A stretch of 22,236 nucleotides of DNA, taken from the NCBI GenBank assembly GCA_902782715.1, contig CACZOG010000257.1:1-22236 (forward strand), in the 5' to 3' direction. Source of the DNA: an uncultured Lachnospiraceae bacterium. GTDB lineage: Bacteria > Bacillota > Clostridia > Lachnospirales > Lachnospiraceae. This document shows, piece by piece, positions 7,301-16,262 of this stretch (its first letter is position 1; each line of letters starts with the position of its first letter). The notes beneath the pieces are model-generated. The model did no database searches and was not told the DNA's origin. It was given only the letters and a program-made list of their open reading frames with translations. Position numbers and translations under genes: made by a program.

Positions 7301-8396
7301 TCTTCAGCTTTTTGCCAAGGAAGGCCCGGGCGGTGAGAAAACCGAAGAAGCAACCCCAAAGAAGTTAGAAGATGCCCGTAAAGAAGGCCAGGTTGCAAAA
7401 AGTAAAGAGATAGCAGTCGGATTTACGCTTTTTGCAATGTTCGTTCTTTTAAAACTCTGGGTCGGAACATTGGGAAATCAGTTTCTCAATCTTTTTAAAG
7501 AGTCCTATAATCAGATCCCGACACTTTCTTCAAGAATGGCGGCAGGAGATACGGTATGGTATTTCCTGGTTTTGTTCAGGAACGTGATCATAAGACTTCT
7601 TTTATACCTTGCACCGTTTCTTTTGGTCGCAATGGCTGTAGGATTTGTTGCGGAGGTTGCGCAGGTTAAATGGAAGCCTACGGCTAAACCGCTTCAGCCG
7701 AAATTTAATAAATTCAATCCGATAAACGGTGTTAAAAAGATATTTTCGATACAGACGCTTGCTGAGTTCCTTAAATCAGTTTTAAAGATCCTGATCATAA
7801 GCTACATAGCTTATTCGACTCTAAGGGATAAGTGGACGACGATTTTGATCCTTCTTGATATGCCCATAACACAGGGTATAGCACTTATGGGAAATATCAT
7901 TCTGGATCTGGGTGTTAAGATATCGGCCTTTTATCTGATCATTGCTTTTGCCGATTATTTCTTCCAGAAATGGAAGTTCGGCGAAGACATGAAGATGACC
8001 AAACAGGAAGTCAAGGATGAGTACAAACAGTCCGAAGGTGATCCTCAGATCAAAGGTCAGATCAAGCAGAGAATGATGCAGGCTTCCAGACGAAGGATGA
8101 TGCAGGACATTCCCAAGGCGGATGTTGTTATTACGAACCCTACACATTTTGCGGTAGCGATCCAGTACGATCCCGACAGGGCCGATGCTCCCATTGTGGT
8201 TGCAAAAGGTGCAGATTACGTTGCTGCCAAGATCAAAGAGATAGCAAAAGAAAACAAAGTAGAGATAGTAGAGAACAAACCTCTTGCCAGAATGCTTTTT
8301 TACAATGTTGAGCTCGGACAGGTCATTCCTCCCGAACTTTACAAAGCGGTTGCGGATATTCTGGCATATGTATATAAAATTCAGGGTAAGATCTAA
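7287..8396 (+). CDS. flhB: Export switch protein FlhB
   Basis: A 369-residue export component that switches substrate specificity from rod/hook to filament proteins. ATG 7287 is supported by GGAGGG (7273-7278) 8 bases upstream, inside fliR. The N-terminus has the family motif EKTEEATPKKLEDARKEGQ. Four transmembrane segments follow (roughly 45-62, 92-125, 160-178, 195-225). The cytoplasmic domain contains the self-cleavage site NPTH at 284-287, with cleavage expected between Asn284 and Pro285. Length is typical. Its stop is 45 bases before flhA, and the gap holds only the flhA ribosome binding site. Confidence 0.97.
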   Translation: MLDYDLQLFAKEGPGGEKTEEATPKKLEDARKEGQVAKSKEIAVGFTLFAMFVLLKLWVGTLGNQFLNLFKESYNQIPTLSSRMAAGDTVWYFLVLFRNVIIRLLLYLAPFLLVAMAVGFVAEVAQVKWKPTAKPLQPKFNKFNPINGVKKIFSIQTLAEFLKSVLKILIISYIAYSTLRDKWTTILILLDMPITQGIALMGNIILDLGVKISAFYLIIAFADYFFQKWKFGEDMKMTKQEVKDEYKQSEGDPQIKGQIKQRMMQASRRRMMQDIPKADVVITNPTHFAVAIQYDPDRADAPIVVAKGADYVAAKIKEIAKENKVEIVENKPLARMLFYNVELGQVIPPELYKAVADILAYVYKIQGKI

Positions 8397-8441
8397 CCCC
8401 TTTGAGGTAAAGAGAAACAATCGAGAAAGGAGGTAAGCATA

Positions 8442-10481
8442 ATGAAGATAAAAAGAGCTGACATTGGCGTTGCGGCATATATTCTTGCGGCTTTTATCAT
8501 GCTTATCGTTCCTATCCCGAACTGGCTTCTCGATATTCTTCTTGCAGTAAACATTTCAACCGGATTTATCATTCTTTTCTCGACAATGTTTGCCAAAGAA
8601 GTTCTGGATATGTCTTTTTATCCCACGATACTTCTTTTCACGACCATTTTCAGAATTGCACTTAACGTATCATCAACGAGACTTATCCTTACGACGGGAA
8701 ACCCCGGAAACGTCGTTACCACGTTCGGTTCGTTCGTAGGTTCCGGTAACCTTATCGTCGGTGTAGTAATTTTCATAATCCTTATCATCATTCAGTTCGT
8801 TGTTATCAACAAAGGTTCCGAAAGAGTTGCGGAAGTAACGGCAAGATTCACACTGGATGCCATGCCCGGTAAACAGATGGCTATCGATGCTGACCTTAAT
8901 ACCGGCGCCATCACTGATGAAGAAGCTAAAGTCAGACGAGAGAAGATACAGCAGGAAGCGAGTTTCTTCGGCTCCATGGACGGTGCCGTAAAATACGTAA
9001 AAGGTGATGCCATTGCGGGTATCATCATTACAGGCGTAAACGTTGTCGGCGGTATTGCTTTAGGTGTTCTTATGCAGGGCATGGAGATTACCGATGCATT
9101 AAGCAAGTATGTAATCCTTACCATCGGTGACGGACTTGTATCACAGATCCCTTCGCTTCTCATATCGCTTTCAACAGGTATTCTGGTCACCAAAGGATCA
9201 AAAGAAGCGGAATTCGGCCCCGTAATCCTCAAACAGCTTTTCGGTGTTCCAAAGGTTATGTATTTCGTAGGTGCCATTGTTATGGCTCTCGGAATCTTAA
9301 CACCGTTAAACTTATTCCTTTTTGTCGGATTCGGTGCACTTTTCCTTATTACAGGAAGACTTATTTCCAACAATCTTGATGTTAAGAATGTCGAAAAAGA
9401 AGTCGACAAGGAGGAAGTTGCCGCGGCGGAAACAAGGCAGCCCGAGAACGTCAATTCTCTTTTGCAGGTCGATCCGATCGAACTCGAATTCGGTTACGGA
9501 ATCATTCCGCTTGCCGATGTTAATCAGGGCGGCGACCTTCTTGACCGTGTGGTAATGATAAGACGTCAGATAGCCTTAGAACTCGGTACTGTTGTACCGA
9601 TCATCCGTTTAAGAGATAACATTCAGTTAAATCCGAACCAGTATATCATTAAGATAAAAGGCATACAGGTTTCGGAAGGCGAGATCTTATTCGACCATTA
9701 TATGGCCATGAATCCCGGTTTTGTTACAGAAGAAGTAACAGGTATTCCGACGTTTGAACCTTCATTCCATCTTCCTGCATTATGGATCACAGAGGGCCAG
9801 CGGGAGAGAGCCGAAGCTGCAGGTTATACGGTAGTAGATCCTCCTTCGATCATAGCTACACATCTGACCGAGATCATAAGACATTATATTTCCGAACTCC
9901 TTACACGTCAGGATGTTTCGAAACTTGTCGACAATCTTCGCGAGACAAATCCTGCGCTTATCGACGAACTTACACCGAAGCTTCTTGGACTCGGCGATAT
10001 TCAGAAGGTTTTACAGAATCTCTTAAAAGAAGGCATCTCCATAAGAGACCTTTTAACCATATTCGAATCGCTTGCGGATCATGCGCAGACAACAAGAGAT
10101 ACGGATATCCTTACGGAATACGTTCGACAGTCGCTTAAACGTGCGATCTCCGGTAAGTATTTTATGCCTAACGAAACGACAAGCGTTGTTACTCTCGATC
10201 CGAAGCTTGAACAGGAAATGATGAATAACATCAAACAGACCGAGAACGGCTCCTACATAGCCATGGATCCCGAGAAGATCAAAAAGATAATGAACAATGT
10301 CGAGACAGAAGTAGGAAAACTCGAACAGCTTGGCAAAGCTCCGATCCTTCTTACTTCACCCATTGTAAGAATGTATTTTAAAAAATTAAGTGAAGATTAT
10401 TTTGCGGATTTGATCGTAATCTCGTATAATGAAATAGAAAGCAATGTTGAATTGCAGTCCGTAGGAATGGTAAGTGCGTAA
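8442..10481 (+). CDS. flhA: Flagellar export protein FlhA
   Basis: A 679-residue FHIPEP-family export protein. About eight transmembrane segments occupy residues 8-305, with the conserved NVSSTRLILT and the cytoplasmic loop AMPGKQMAIDADLN (near 140-155) between them. A charged linker (about 315-340) leads to the cytoplasmic domain (about 345-679) that docks chaperone-substrate complexes in a nonameric ring. Conserved parts of that domain such as EFGYGIIPL and SELLTRQDVSKL are clear. The ATG has one of the best ribosome binding sites in the window, AAAGGAGGT. Its stop codon overlaps the flhF ATG by one base (TAATG). Confidence 0.97.
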   Translation: MKIKRADIGVAAYILAAFIMLIVPIPNWLLDILLAVNISTGFIILFSTMFAKEVLDMSFYPTILLFTTIFRIALNVSSTRLILTTGNPGNVVTTFGSFVGSGNLIVGVVIFIILIIIQFVVINKGSERVAEVTARFTLDAMPGKQMAIDADLNTGAITDEEAKVRREKIQQEASFFGSMDGAVKYVKGDAIAGIIITGVNVVGGIALGVLMQGMEITDALSKYVILTIGDGLVSQIPSLLISLSTGILVTKGSKEAEFGPVILKQLFGVPKVMYFVGAIVMALGILTPLNLFLFVGFGALFLITGRLISNNLDVKNVEKEVDKEEVAAAETRQPENVNSLLQVDPIELEFGYGIIPLADVNQGGDLLDRVVMIRRQIALELGTVVPIIRLRDNIQLNPNQYIIKIKGIQVSEGEILFDHYMAMNPGFVTEEVTGIPTFEPSFHLPALWITEGQRERAEAAGYTVVDPPSIIATHLTEIIRHYISELLTRQDVSKLVDNLRETNPALIDELTPKLLGLGDIQKVLQNLLKEGISIRDLLTIFESLADHAQTTRDTDILTEYVRQSLKRAISGKYFMPNETTSVVTLDPKLEQEMMNNIKQTENGSYIAMDPEKIKKIMNNVETEVGKLEQLGKAPILLTSPIVRMYFKKLSEDYFADLIVISYNEIESNVELQSVGMVSA

Positions 10482-11755
10482 TGATAATCAAAAAGTATCA
10501 GGCAAAAACCGAAAATGAGGCCATGAATCTGGCCAGAGCCGAACTTGGCGAATCGTGTGTTTCGCTTAATGTAAGGACGGTTAAACAGAAGGGGATCATG
10601 AAACTTTTAAAGGCTCCTTTTGTTGAAGTTACCGTTGCACTCGAAGAGGAAAGCGAGACCGATTACGACAAACTTATCAAGCCTATTAATCCCGATCTTT
10701 CCAATGACAGGAATATATTTAAACCTTCGGGATTTAACGTCGTTGTAGATGAAAATACTTCGGTATCTAAAAAGAATGAGGATATCCTTCCCGAGGATAC
10801 CAAAGTTAACGAAGGCGCATATAACAAGAGTGATTTTGAAAGCAATTTGAAATCATCCGTAAATGCCGATTTTAAAGAAAATGATTCACAGTTAAAAGAG
10901 TCTGAATCCAAATCAAAAGAAGCAGATAAAAAGGCTGAGAACAAGCCTGTTGACGAAGCGGATATAGATGCTGTTTATGAACTTATTTCACAGACGCTCA
11001 TCGATAACGAAGTTGATGAAGATTATGTGGAAGAGATAGTCGAAGAAGCAAAGAACAGACTTAAGAGCAATACTCCGATGGATTCCGTTCTTTCTCATAT
11101 CTATCAGAGACTTATTTTAAGATTCGGCGAGCCGAGGATAATTGATCCTGCCGCAAACGGACCTAAAGTAGTTTTCTTTGTGGGAACAACAGGTGTCGGA
11201 AAGACAACGACTATAGCCAAGATAGCTTCCAAATTATTCGTGGAAGGAAACAAAAAGGTAGCCTTATTCACATCCGATACTTACAGAATAGCTGCAGCCG
11301 AACAGCTTCGTTCCTATGCGAACATCATGAGTGTTCCTTTCAGGATCATATATACGATAGATGATTTTGAAGAAGGACTTGAGTCTTTTAAAGATTACGA
11401 TTACATTCTGATCGATACAGTCGGTCATTCTCATAAGAATCAGGAACTTAAAGCGGATATGAAGAAATTCATCGACTTTGCAAAAGATCATGCGGAAACG
11501 GAAGTATACCTTGTTCTGGCTGCTTCGACCAAGATGAAGGATCTGATACATATCGCCGATTCTTACAAGGAGATATCGGATTACAGACTTATTTTCACGA
11601 AACTTGACGAAACATATTCGTTCGGAACGATCTTTAATTTAAGACTTCATACGAACGCACCTTTAAGTTACGTGACATACGGACAGAACGTTCCGGAAGA
11701 CATCGATACGTTTAAACCTCAGCAGATAGTTAAGAAACTTTTAGGCGGTCAGTAA
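10481..11755 (+). CDS. flhF: SRP-type GTPase FlhF
   Basis: A 424-residue SRP-family GTPase that places flagella with FlhG. The order is: a basic N-terminal B domain (1 to about 60, opening MIIKKYQAKTENEAM); a low-complexity Lys/Glu/Ser/Asp-rich linker (about 85-160); an N-type helical region (about 160-215); and the G domain (about 225-424). GTPase motifs are GTTGVGKTTT (235-244), DTYR (266-269), DTVGH (312-316) and TKLDE (373-377). The third motif has His316 where SRP GTPases normally have Arg in DTAGR. It starts within the flhA stop codon and is followed 22 bases later by flhG. Confidence 0.96.
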   Translation: MIIKKYQAKTENEAMNLARAELGESCVSLNVRTVKQKGIMKLLKAPFVEVTVALEEESETDYDKLIKPINPDLSNDRNIFKPSGFNVVVDENTSVSKKNEDILPEDTKVNEGAYNKSDFESNLKSSVNADFKENDSQLKESESKSKEADKKAENKPVDEADIDAVYELISQTLIDNEVDEDYVEEIVEEAKNRLKSNTPMDSVLSHIYQRLILRFGEPRIIDPAANGPKVVFFVGTTGVGKTTTIAKIASKLFVEGNKKVALFTSDTYRIAAAEQLRSYANIMSVPFRIIYTIDDFEEGLESFKDYDYILIDTVGHSHKNQELKADMKKFIDFAKDHAETEVYLVLAASTKMKDLIHIADSYKEISDYRLIFTKLDETYSFGTIFNLRLHTNAPLSYVTYGQNVPEDIDTFKPQQIVKKLLGGQ

Positions 11756-11777
11756 AAGACCCCTTCGGAGATACATG

Positions 11778-12656
11778 ATGGATCAGGCATCAGGATTAAG
11801 AAATATAATAAAGGCTTCGCAGACGAGACCACTTGCCAGAGTTATTACGGTAACGAGCGGCAAGGGTGGTGTCGGTAAATCCAATACGGCCATTAACCTT
11901 GCGGTTCAGTTTAGAAAAATGGGACAAAGGGTTATCATTCTGGATGCCGACTTCGGACTTGCGAATATTGAGATAATGTTCGGGGCAGTTCCCAAACATA
12001 ATCTTTTCGATCTCATCTACAAAGGAATGAAGATGGAAGAGATCATTACGTGGGGACCTTCTGAGATCGGGTTTATTTCGGGCGGTTCGGGAATAGCAGG
12101 AATGTCGAATCTCAGCCGCGAATATCTGACATATATAATTCAGAATCTTGCACAGCTTGATGCAATGGCTGATATCATTATAGTCGATACAGGTGCAGGA
12201 ATTTCGGATGCCGTTCTTGAATTCCTTGTTGCCAGCGGAGAGATACTTGTTGTAACGACTCCGGAACCCACATCGATCACCGACTCATATTCGTTATTAA
12301 AAGCATTGGCACATCATGAAAGATTTTCGGCCGATTCTACAAGCATTAAAGTTGTTGCAAACAGAGTAAGCAACGAAAATGAAGGCAAGACGCTTTTTAA
12401 TAAATTAAACACGGTTGTTTCGAGATATCTGAAACTTCCGATCTCATATTTAGGCTGCGTTCCTCAGGATGATGAACTTCAGAAAGCAGTTATGCAGCAG
12501 ATGCCCGTATCGATTCAGATGCCTAAATCAAAATCTGCTTGCGCATATGAGACCATTGCGAATATACTTATGAATAGGGACATAAACAAAAACAATAAAA
12601 ACAGGGGGATGGCTGCATTCTTTTCGCATATTATCGCCGCTAAAAAATCCGTATGA
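11778..12656 (+). CDS. flhG: MinD-like ATPase FlhG (YlxH), flagellar number regulator
   Basis: A 292-residue MinD/ParA-family ATPase. The second of two adjacent ATG codons (11778) is chosen because CGGAG (11766-11770) is then 7 bases away; 11775 is the alternative. The N-terminus reads MDQASGLRN, the DQAxxLR element by which FlhG stimulates FlhF GTPase in other bacteria. The deviant Walker A motif KGGVGKS is at 29-35, the switch region DADFGLANI at 57-65 and the DTGAG motif at 137-141. The C-terminal basic stretch (KKSV end) may be a membrane-targeting tail. Its stop overlaps the next gene's ATG by four bases (ATGA). Confidence 0.95.
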   Translation: MDQASGLRNIIKASQTRPLARVITVTSGKGGVGKSNTAINLAVQFRKMGQRVIILDADFGLANIEIMFGAVPKHNLFDLIYKGMKMEEIITWGPSEIGFISGGSGIAGMSNLSREYLTYIIQNLAQLDAMADIIIVDTGAGISDAVLEFLVASGEILVVTTPEPTSITDSYSLLKALAHHERFSADSTSIKVVANRVSNENEGKTLFNKLNTVVSRYLKLPISYLGCVPQDDELQKAVMQQMPVSIQMPKSKSACAYETIANILMNRDINKNNKNRGMAAFFSHIIAAKKSV

Positions 12657-13393
12657 AAGAAAAAGACACAGGATTATTGTTAAGTAAATATATTGCTCCC
12701 GGCTCAAAGATCGAACTCGAAGCGATCGACAGAGTCTTACAGGAAGACGGAAGTTATCAGAGAAAGAAATTTGACTCAAAAGTAGTTGATATCATTGATG
12801 AAGACCGTCTTGAGATCCTTATGCCCATGGAGCAGACGAAACTGGTATTGCTTCCCGTTAACGGAGAGTACGACATTCATTTCTTTACGACAAAAGGTTT
12901 GTTCCAGTGTCTCGCGAGAGTCGTTAACCGTTACAAAAACGGAAATCTTTATCTTCTGGAGATAGAGCTTATTTCCAATCTTCAGAAATATCAGAGAAGA
13001 GAGTATTACAGATATTCATGTATGCTTCCTCTTGAATACAGACTTTTGACCAATGCCGAAGCTATTGCCATGGAAAGCAAGAAAAATGTTCTTTTTGACG
13101 AACTTCCGATGATCGAATCTCAGATAGTCGACATCTCAGGTGGCGGCATGCGTTTCGTAAGCGGTGAATCAGCAGAAGTGAACGATCTTATCTATACCGT
13201 ATATTCTCTTACGAACGGAAAGAAATTCCACCATGTTGCAAAGGTTCTTGCTGTTAAGCAGCTCGATAATCATACAAGAGATGCGAAGTTCGAATACAGA
13301 TGTCAGTTCGTGGATATCTTAAACGGTGAGAGAGAAATGATCATCCGTTATATTTTCGAAGAAGAACGTAAGAAAAGAAAAAGAGAAACCTAA
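12653..13393 (+). CDS. PilZ-domain protein, YcgR-like, likely c-di-GMP-responsive flagellar brake
   Basis: A 246-residue two-domain protein. Residues about 14-108 form a beta-rich YcgR-N-like domain; residues about 112-240 form a PilZ domain. Both c-di-GMP contact motifs are intact: RxxxR at Arg116-Arg120 and DxSxxG at Asp160-Gly165 (DISGGG). The C-terminus is strongly basic (EERKKRKRET). YcgR, and MotI (YpfA) of B. subtilis, bind c-di-GMP and slow or disengage the motor, so the same job is inferred here. The ATGA overlap with flhG indicates coupled translation and makes it the last gene of the first unit. I do not recall a gene here in B. subtilis. Confidence 0.9.
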   Translation: MKEKDTGLLLSKYIAPGSKIELEAIDRVLQEDGSYQRKKFDSKVVDIIDEDRLEILMPMEQTKLVLLPVNGEYDIHFFTTKGLFQCLARVVNRYKNGNLYLLEIELISNLQKYQRREYYRYSCMLPLEYRLLTNAEAIAMESKKNVLFDELPMIESQIVDISGGGMRFVSGESAEVNDLIYTVYSLTNGKKFHHVAKVLAVKQLDNHTRDAKFEYRCQFVDILNGEREMIIRYIFEEERKKRKRET

Positions 13394-13414
13394 GTTTTTT
13401 AACAACGTATTCAC

Positions 13415-13450
13415 GTGCCGAACGCTAAAATCGCGTGCGGCACTTTTTTT
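13415..13450 (+). terminator. Intrinsic terminator ending the first flagellar unit
   Basis: GTGCCG (13415-13420) pairs with CGGCAC (13438-13443). The stem continues inside, after one A-G mismatch, with ACGC and GCGT around a 7-base TAAAATC loop. Seven T residues follow directly (13444-13450). This is a strong rho-independent terminator 21 bases after the PilZ gene stop, and it separates the fliM-flhG genes from the cheB-sigD genes. Confidence 0.9.
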
Positions 13451-13557
13451 ATGTCAAAACATTGAAATTAAGGCTTTTATTGTGCAATTTGACAATAGAT
13501 TTACATAAAATTCTACACATATACAAGTAACTATGCATACATGAGTAGTTACGGCTG

Positions 13558-13566
13558 TGGTATAAT
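13558..13566 (+). promoter_or_regulatory. Extended -10 promoter for the cheB-cheA-sigD unit
   Basis: TGGTATAAT combines a perfect TATAAT (13561-13566) with the upstream TGn element, so a weak -35 (TACATG at 13538-13543, 17-base spacer) would suffice for the housekeeping sigma factor. Transcription would start near 13573, giving a leader of about 24 bases to the cheB start. The stretch 13451-13557 is AT-rich and also holds a perfect TTGACA (13489-13494), but only a poor -10 (TCTACA) stands 17 bases after it. No SigD-type promoter (TAAA-N15-GCCGATAA) is seen here. Confidence 0.7.
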
Positions 13567-13596
13567 TATAAAAATGTTGATTTTGGGGTGTTATAT

Positions 13597-14172
13597 TTGA
13601 AAAAAATAATAGTTATCGCCTGTTCAACGGGCGGACCCAAAGCACTGCAGGAAATCATTCCTTTTCTGGATGAAAGGATTAACTGTCCGGTCATAATAGT
13701 ACAGCATATGACAGCCGGATTTACAAAGACTCTGGCGGGCAGACTTAATCTTATTTCAAAGATTCCTGTAACCGAAAGTACGGACTGCGAATTACTCGAG
13801 AATAATCATATATACATTGCACATGCAGGCAAACACTTAAATATCGATAAAGCAGGAGTTAATCACCGTATTGAACACAGCGATGAAGGATTAAGACTCG
13901 GAGTAAAACCCTGTGCGAATTTTACTTTTGAATCTCTTGCCGAGTGTGATTTTGACGAGATAATCTGCGTGGTTCTTACCGGAATGGGTTCGGACGGTGC
14001 CGAGGGCATCATACATTTAAAGAAATATAAACAGATCAAGGTATTGATCCAGGATGAAGAATCAGCCGTTGTATACGGAATGCCGGGAAGCATTCTTAAA
14101 GCCGGCATTGACTGCAAGGTCGTAAAACTTTGCGATATGGGTAAAGAAATTGTTGCATTGACGGAGGGGTAA
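13597..14172 (+). CDS. cheB: Stand-alone CheB methylesterase domain (no receiver domain)
   Basis: A 191-residue protein that aligns by motif with only the C-terminal half of CheB, the receptor methylesterase/deamidase. Catalytic residues are present: Ser10 in ACSTGGP, His37 in VQHM and Asp133 in GMGSDGAEG. The KPCANFTFES stretch and VVYGMPGS further match the family. The N-terminal receiver domain (about 120-150 residues in typical CheB) is absent; upstream is non-coding DNA with a terminator and promoter. TTG 13597 is chosen because GGGGTG (13585-13590) lies 6 bases before it; GTG 13588 overlaps that site. No cheR is in the window. It is followed after 2 bases by cheA. Confidence 0.9.
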   Translation: MKKIIVIACSTGGPKALQEIIPFLDERINCPVIIVQHMTAGFTKTLAGRLNLISKIPVTESTDCELLENNHIYIAHAGKHLNIDKAGVNHRIEHSDEGLRLGVKPCANFTFESLAECDFDEIICVVLTGMGSDGAEGIIHLKKYKQIKVLIQDEESAVVYGMPGSILKAGIDCKVVKLCDMGKEIVALTEG

Positions 14173-14174
14173 AT

Positions 14175-16250
14175 ATGGATGTCAGTCAATATTTGGATAT
14201 TTTTATAGACGAGACCAAAGAGCATTTACAGAATCTTAATACTCATATTCTCGAACTCGAACAGGACGGAGAGAATATGGATACGATCAATGAGATCTTC
14301 CGTGCCGCCCATTCGCTTAAAGGCATGGCGGGAACCATGGGTTACAAGAGAATGCAGACTCTTACCCATGATATGGAAAATGTTTTTTCTGAGGTCAGAA
14401 ACGGCAATATCAAGGTCGACTCGGATATGATCGATCTTCTTTTCAAATGCCTTGATGCTCTTGAAGAGTACCTTGCGGCGATCCAGGAAACCGCTGATGA
14501 AGGTACCAATGAAAATGAGCCTTTGATCAAAGGGTTAAATGACATTCTTAATTCAAAGGGTTCAGACAAAGCAAAAGAAGAAAAACCTGCCAAGACTGAA
14601 GAAGCTCCCAAGAAAGAAGCTTCGAACAAAGAAGAAAAATGGCGTGAGATCAAACTTGAAGATGCTGTTAAAACAGTTATTAAAGAAGGCGGTACAAACG
14701 GATTCAAAGCATACGGCTTTACCGTATACATTCAGGAATCCTGTCTTTTGAAAGCTGCAAGAGCATTTCTTGTTTTCAAAGCGCTTGAAGAAGTCGGAGA
14801 GGTTATCGTATCGAAACCTTCTGCACAGGATATCGAAGATGAATCCTTTGAATTTGATTTCAGTGTTATCGTTATGACGGATCAGCCTTTTGACAAGGTT
14901 GTGGCAGCCATAAAGAACGTTTCTGAAATCGAGGATGCGGTCGGCGGAGAAGTTGAATTAAAGGATGAACCCGAAGCGGAAAAAGTTGAAGAAGTCGAAA
15001 AGGAAACTCTTCCCGTACAGACAACTCAGGCTCCTCAGACTGCCAAAGCAAATACACAGGTTAATGCCGAAAAGAAAGCAGCCAACAAACCCGTAGTAAA
15101 CAGAACGGTTCGCGTAGATATCGAAAAACTCGATTCTCTAATGAATCTTGTTTCCGAACTTATCATTTCAAAGAACTCTCTGGTATCTGTAGCGGGCAGC
15201 GTTGTCGGCACTTCGAACATTGCTTTTAACGAACAGATCGAATATCTCGAAAGCGTGACCACAAATCTTCATGAATCCGTAATGAAGGTTCGAATGGTTC
15301 CCATCGAAAATACGGTTAACAAATTCCCGAGAATGATAAGGGATCTTTCCAAAAAACTTAATAAAAAAATGGAACTGTATATGACCGGTGAAGATACCGA
15401 ACTTGACAGAACCGTTGTTGATGAGATCGGCGATCCTTTAATGCATCTTTTAAGAAACTCTGCAGACCACGGTCTTGAAAGTGCAGAGATAAGAGCAGAA
15501 AGAGGAAAACCCGAAGTCGGTTCCATTTTCCTTGATGCATACCAGGACGGCAACAACGTTGTTATCGAAGTAAGAGATGACGGTAACGGTATCGATATTG
15601 AAAAGGTTAAGAACAAAGCCATTGAGAAAGGTAAGATAACCGCCGAGCAGGCAGAGCTTATGTCTGACAAAGAAGCGATAGATCTTTTGTTCCAGCCTTC
15701 TTTCTCAACAGCCGAAGTCGTTTCCGATGTATCGGGCAGAGGAGTAGGACTCGATGTTGTTAAATCAAAGATCGAAGCTTTAAGCGGTGAGATCGAAGTT
15801 AAGACAAAACTCGGTGAAGGCTCGACATTTACTATAAGGCTTCCTCTTACTCTTGCCATCATTCAGGCATTGATGATCGTTGTCGGAGATGAGAAATATG
15901 CCATTTCACTCGGAGCCATCCAGACGATCGAATCAATAAGACCTGATGAGATAAAGAAGGTTCAGGGTAAGGAAGTGATAAATTTAAGAGGCAATGTTAT
16001 TCCTTTGGTAAGACTTAACAACGTACTCGATCTCGAAGACAAACATGACGGTACATCCGATATGATCGTTCTTATCGCAAAGAAGGGTGACAGATACGCA
16101 GGTCTTGTTGTTGACGAACTTATCGGACAGATGGAAATCGTAATCAAGTCTATGGGCAAATACGCCGGCAACTGTAAACTTATTTCCGGAGCCACGATTC
16201 TCGGTGACGGAGAAGTTGCACTTATTCTTGATGCAAATGCATTGATTTAA
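14175..16250 (+). CDS. cheA: Chemotaxis histidine kinase CheA
   Basis: A 691-residue class II histidine kinase that phosphorylates CheY. The domains are: P1 HPt (about 1-125) with His46 in AAHSLKG; a Lys/Glu-rich linker; a P2-like response-regulator-docking region (about 155-265); an acidic then Thr/Gln/Ala-rich linker; the P3 dimerisation helices (about 308-380); the P4 ATPase with N box ending LLRNSADHGLE (425-435), G1 DDGNGID (468-474), F box FQPSFST (506-512) and G2 GRGVGLD (521-527); and the P5 CheW-like domain (about 562-691). GGAGGGG lies just upstream. All catalytic elements are intact. P2 would normally dock CheY and CheB, but this CheB has no receiver. Confidence 0.97.
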   Translation: MDVSQYLDIFIDETKEHLQNLNTHILELEQDGENMDTINEIFRAAHSLKGMAGTMGYKRMQTLTHDMENVFSEVRNGNIKVDSDMIDLLFKCLDALEEYLAAIQETADEGTNENEPLIKGLNDILNSKGSDKAKEEKPAKTEEAPKKEASNKEEKWREIKLEDAVKTVIKEGGTNGFKAYGFTVYIQESCLLKAARAFLVFKALEEVGEVIVSKPSAQDIEDESFEFDFSVIVMTDQPFDKVVAAIKNVSEIEDAVGGEVELKDEPEAEKVEEVEKETLPVQTTQAPQTAKANTQVNAEKKAANKPVVNRTVRVDIEKLDSLMNLVSELIISKNSLVSVAGSVVGTSNIAFNEQIEYLESVTTNLHESVMKVRMVPIENTVNKFPRMIRDLSKKLNKKMELYMTGEDTELDRTVVDEIGDPLMHLLRNSADHGLESAEIRAERGKPEVGSIFLDAYQDGNNVVIEVRDDGNGIDIEKVKNKAIEKGKITAEQAELMSDKEAIDLLFQPSFSTAEVVSDVSGRGVGLDVVKSKIEALSGEIEVKTKLGEGSTFTIRLPLTLAIIQALMIVVGDEKYAISLGAIQTIESIRPDEIKKVQGKEVINLRGNVIPLVRLNNVLDLEDKHDGTSDMIVLIAKKGDRYAGLVVDELIGQMEIVIKSMGKYAGNCKLISGATILGDGEVALILDANALI

Positions 16251-16262
16251 GGAGGGGTTGAC

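Noticed and set aside
13489..13517. TTGACA with TCTACA as the main promoter of the cheB unit
   Set aside because: The -35 is perfect but the -10 matches only three of six bases; the extended TGGTATAAT nearer cheB is a much better candidate. It may still be a minor start site.
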